The notes under the pieces were generated by a model, which worked only from the letters and a program-made list of their open reading frames with translations, was not told the DNA's origin and searched no databases. DNA of 23,073 bases from an uncultured Bacteroidales bacterium (GTDB lineage Bacteria > Bacteroidota > Bacteroidia > Bacteroidales > Paludibacteraceae): the NCBI GenBank assembly GCA_937892015.1, contig CALAUY010000112.1, positions 1 through 23,073 of the forward strand. The letters run 5' to 3'. Below are positions 22,039 through 23,073 of this stretch, piece by piece (the stretch's first letter is position 1; each line of letters opens with the position of its first letter). A program made the position numbers and the translations under genes.

Positions 22039-23073
22039 GTATGTTGTATTTGTCCGTATAAATCGAAGTTCTCGCTATCCGTGATGCGTACCGGATAGAA
22101 TTCACCGATGCGTAGTGGTTGACTTTTGTCGATGAGTACTTCGCAATCCACTTCGGGGCTGTCGAACTCTGTTCGTCCGACGAAATAGTCGTTCTCTTCG
22201 CGGTCGATAATCACTTGTAGTGTGCTACCTATCTTCGCCGCGCTGATGTCTGCCGCGATGGATTGCTGGATGTCCATCAGCGTGTCGAGTCGGTGCTGTT
22301 TGACCTCGTCGGGCACGTCGTCCTTGTAGTGACAGAAGGCGTACGTGCCCTCTTCGTTGCTGAAAGCGAACGCCCCCATACGCTCGAAACGTTGTCGGCG
22401 GGTGAAATCGCACAGTGCCAGAAAATCGTCTTCTGTTTCGCCCGGATGCCCGACCATCAGTGTGGTGCGAATATGTATGTTCGGCACTTCGGCGCGAATC
22501 GTTCGCAACAGATTCTCCTGCTCTTCTGCGGTTATGTGCCGCCTCATGAGACGGAGCATGTGGTCGGTGCAATGTTGCAGTGCCAAGTCGAGGTACTTGC
22601 AGACGTTGGGTCGCTCACGGATGACGCGGAGCAGGTCGAGCGGGAAATCTGCGGGATAGGCGTAATGGAGTCGTATCCAGTCGATGCCTTGTATGTCGCT
22701 CATGCGCTCGATGAGGTCGGGCAGGTGCGGGTAGGCACTCAGGTCTTGTGCAATCACTTGTACCTCGCGCACGCCCTGCGCGGCCAACCAACGCACTTCG
22801 TCCAGCACCTCTTGCGCCCCTCGCGGCGTATGTCGCCCCGTGATGAGGGGGATGGCACAGTACGAACAGAAACGGTTGCACCCCTCACTTATTTTTACGT
22901 ACGCGTAGTGCGCGGGCGTGGTGAGCGTGCGCTCCCATGGGCGCGCGCACGATGGTCGTTGGGCCTTCAGTTCGTCGATGAGGTCGAGAAAATCGAACTT
23001 ACCAAAGTAGCGATCCACCTCGGGCATTTCGGCCTCAAGGTCGGCACGGTAACGCTCACTCAAGCAACCCATC
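22035..23073 (-). CDS. rimO: Ribosomal protein S12 methylthiotransferase RimO, 5' part cut by window edge
   Basis: The last 345 codons are present; the start lies beyond the right edge. The radical-SAM cluster motif is CNRFCSYC (C65, C69, C72 of the fragment), binding a 4Fe-4S cluster. GCLSERYRADL at the fragment start is the end of the N-terminal UPF0004 domain, which binds the second cluster. The C-terminal TRAM domain (about 280-345) holds DSPEVDCEVLID, which favours RimO over MiaB. RimO adds a methylthio group to an aspartate of ribosomal protein S12. About 80-90 N-terminal residues are missing. It is the first visible gene of the long minus-strand run and its stop overlaps the HU start. 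Confidence 0.96.
   Translation of the reverse strand, partial: MGCLSERYRADLEAEMPEVDRYFGKFDFLDLIDELKAQRPSCARPWERTLTTPAHYAYVKISEGCNRFCSYCAIPLITGRHTPRGAQEVLDEVRWLAAQGVREVQVIAQDLSAYPHLPDLIERMSDIQGIDWIRLHYAYPADFPLDLLRVIRERPNVCKYLDLALQHCTDHMLRLMRRHITAEEQENLLRTIRAEVPNIHIRTTLMVGHPGETEDDFLALCDFTRRQRFERMGAFAFSNEEGTYAFCHYKDDVPDEVKQHRLDTLMDIQQSIAADISAAKIGSTLQVIIDREENDYFVGRTEFDSPEVDCEVLIDKSQPLRIGEFYPVRITDSENFDLYGQIQHT

Overview
The window looks like a chromosomal segment of a Bacteroidales-type Bacteroidota bacterium. The evidence is the protein families: a RibBA fusion, a long LptF/YjgP-type permease, a PpiD-like chaperone after rplT, a three-OB-repeat lipoprotein, a WecB of the 'GARPQ' subtype with a paired polysaccharide deacetylase, and an HU-LysM protein. 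Three promoters also fit the TTG/TAnnTTTG pattern of the phylum, and most genes lack a Shine-Dalgarno sequence. Base composition of the genes is roughly balanced, while the intergenic regions are strongly A/T-rich. No rRNA, tRNA, CRISPR array, transposase or phage gene was seen.

Layout. (1) 1-3537, minus strand: promoter, then SIMPL-domain protein, cytidine deaminase, LptF-like permease and ribBA, which runs off the left edge. A 7 x 7-bp tandem repeat fills the gap between the first two genes. (2) 3538-4101: gene-free stretch with a 329-bp element bounded by imperfect inverted repeats, and a terminator. (3) 4102-5799, minus: a secreted lipoprotein with three OB-like repeats. (4) 5866-5965: two back-to-back promoters of nearly identical design. 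(5) 5966-9388, plus: infC, rpmI, rplT and a PpiD/SurA-like periplasmic chaperone, ending at a perfect 12-bp hairpin that lies between convergent operons. (6) 9521-23073, minus: one tightly packed gene run, read from the right: rimO (partial), HU, membrane-spanning HU-LysM protein, uvrA, ABC-F ATPase, then wecB, polysaccharide deacetylase, GT4, GT2 and a secreted PL9 pectate-lyase-like beta-helix protein. Many junctions are ATGA or TAATG overlaps.

How they work together. The plus operon makes translation factors and ribosomal proteins plus an envelope chaperone. The right-hand run joins ribosome modification, nucleoid proteins and DNA repair to a five-gene block that looks built to make, modify and cut a surface or secreted glycan. 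The observations I rate highest are: a likely non-AUG infC start placed behind the only clear intergenic AGGAGG in the window; an HU domain joined through a membrane segment to a periplasmic LysM; a natural D95N change in the WecB active site; a PL9 lyase translationally coupled to glycosyltransferases; and marked over-representation of the palindrome CGTACG. I see no clear wholly new multi-gene system; the HU-LysM protein and the lyase-containing glycan block are the best candidates for undescribed biology.
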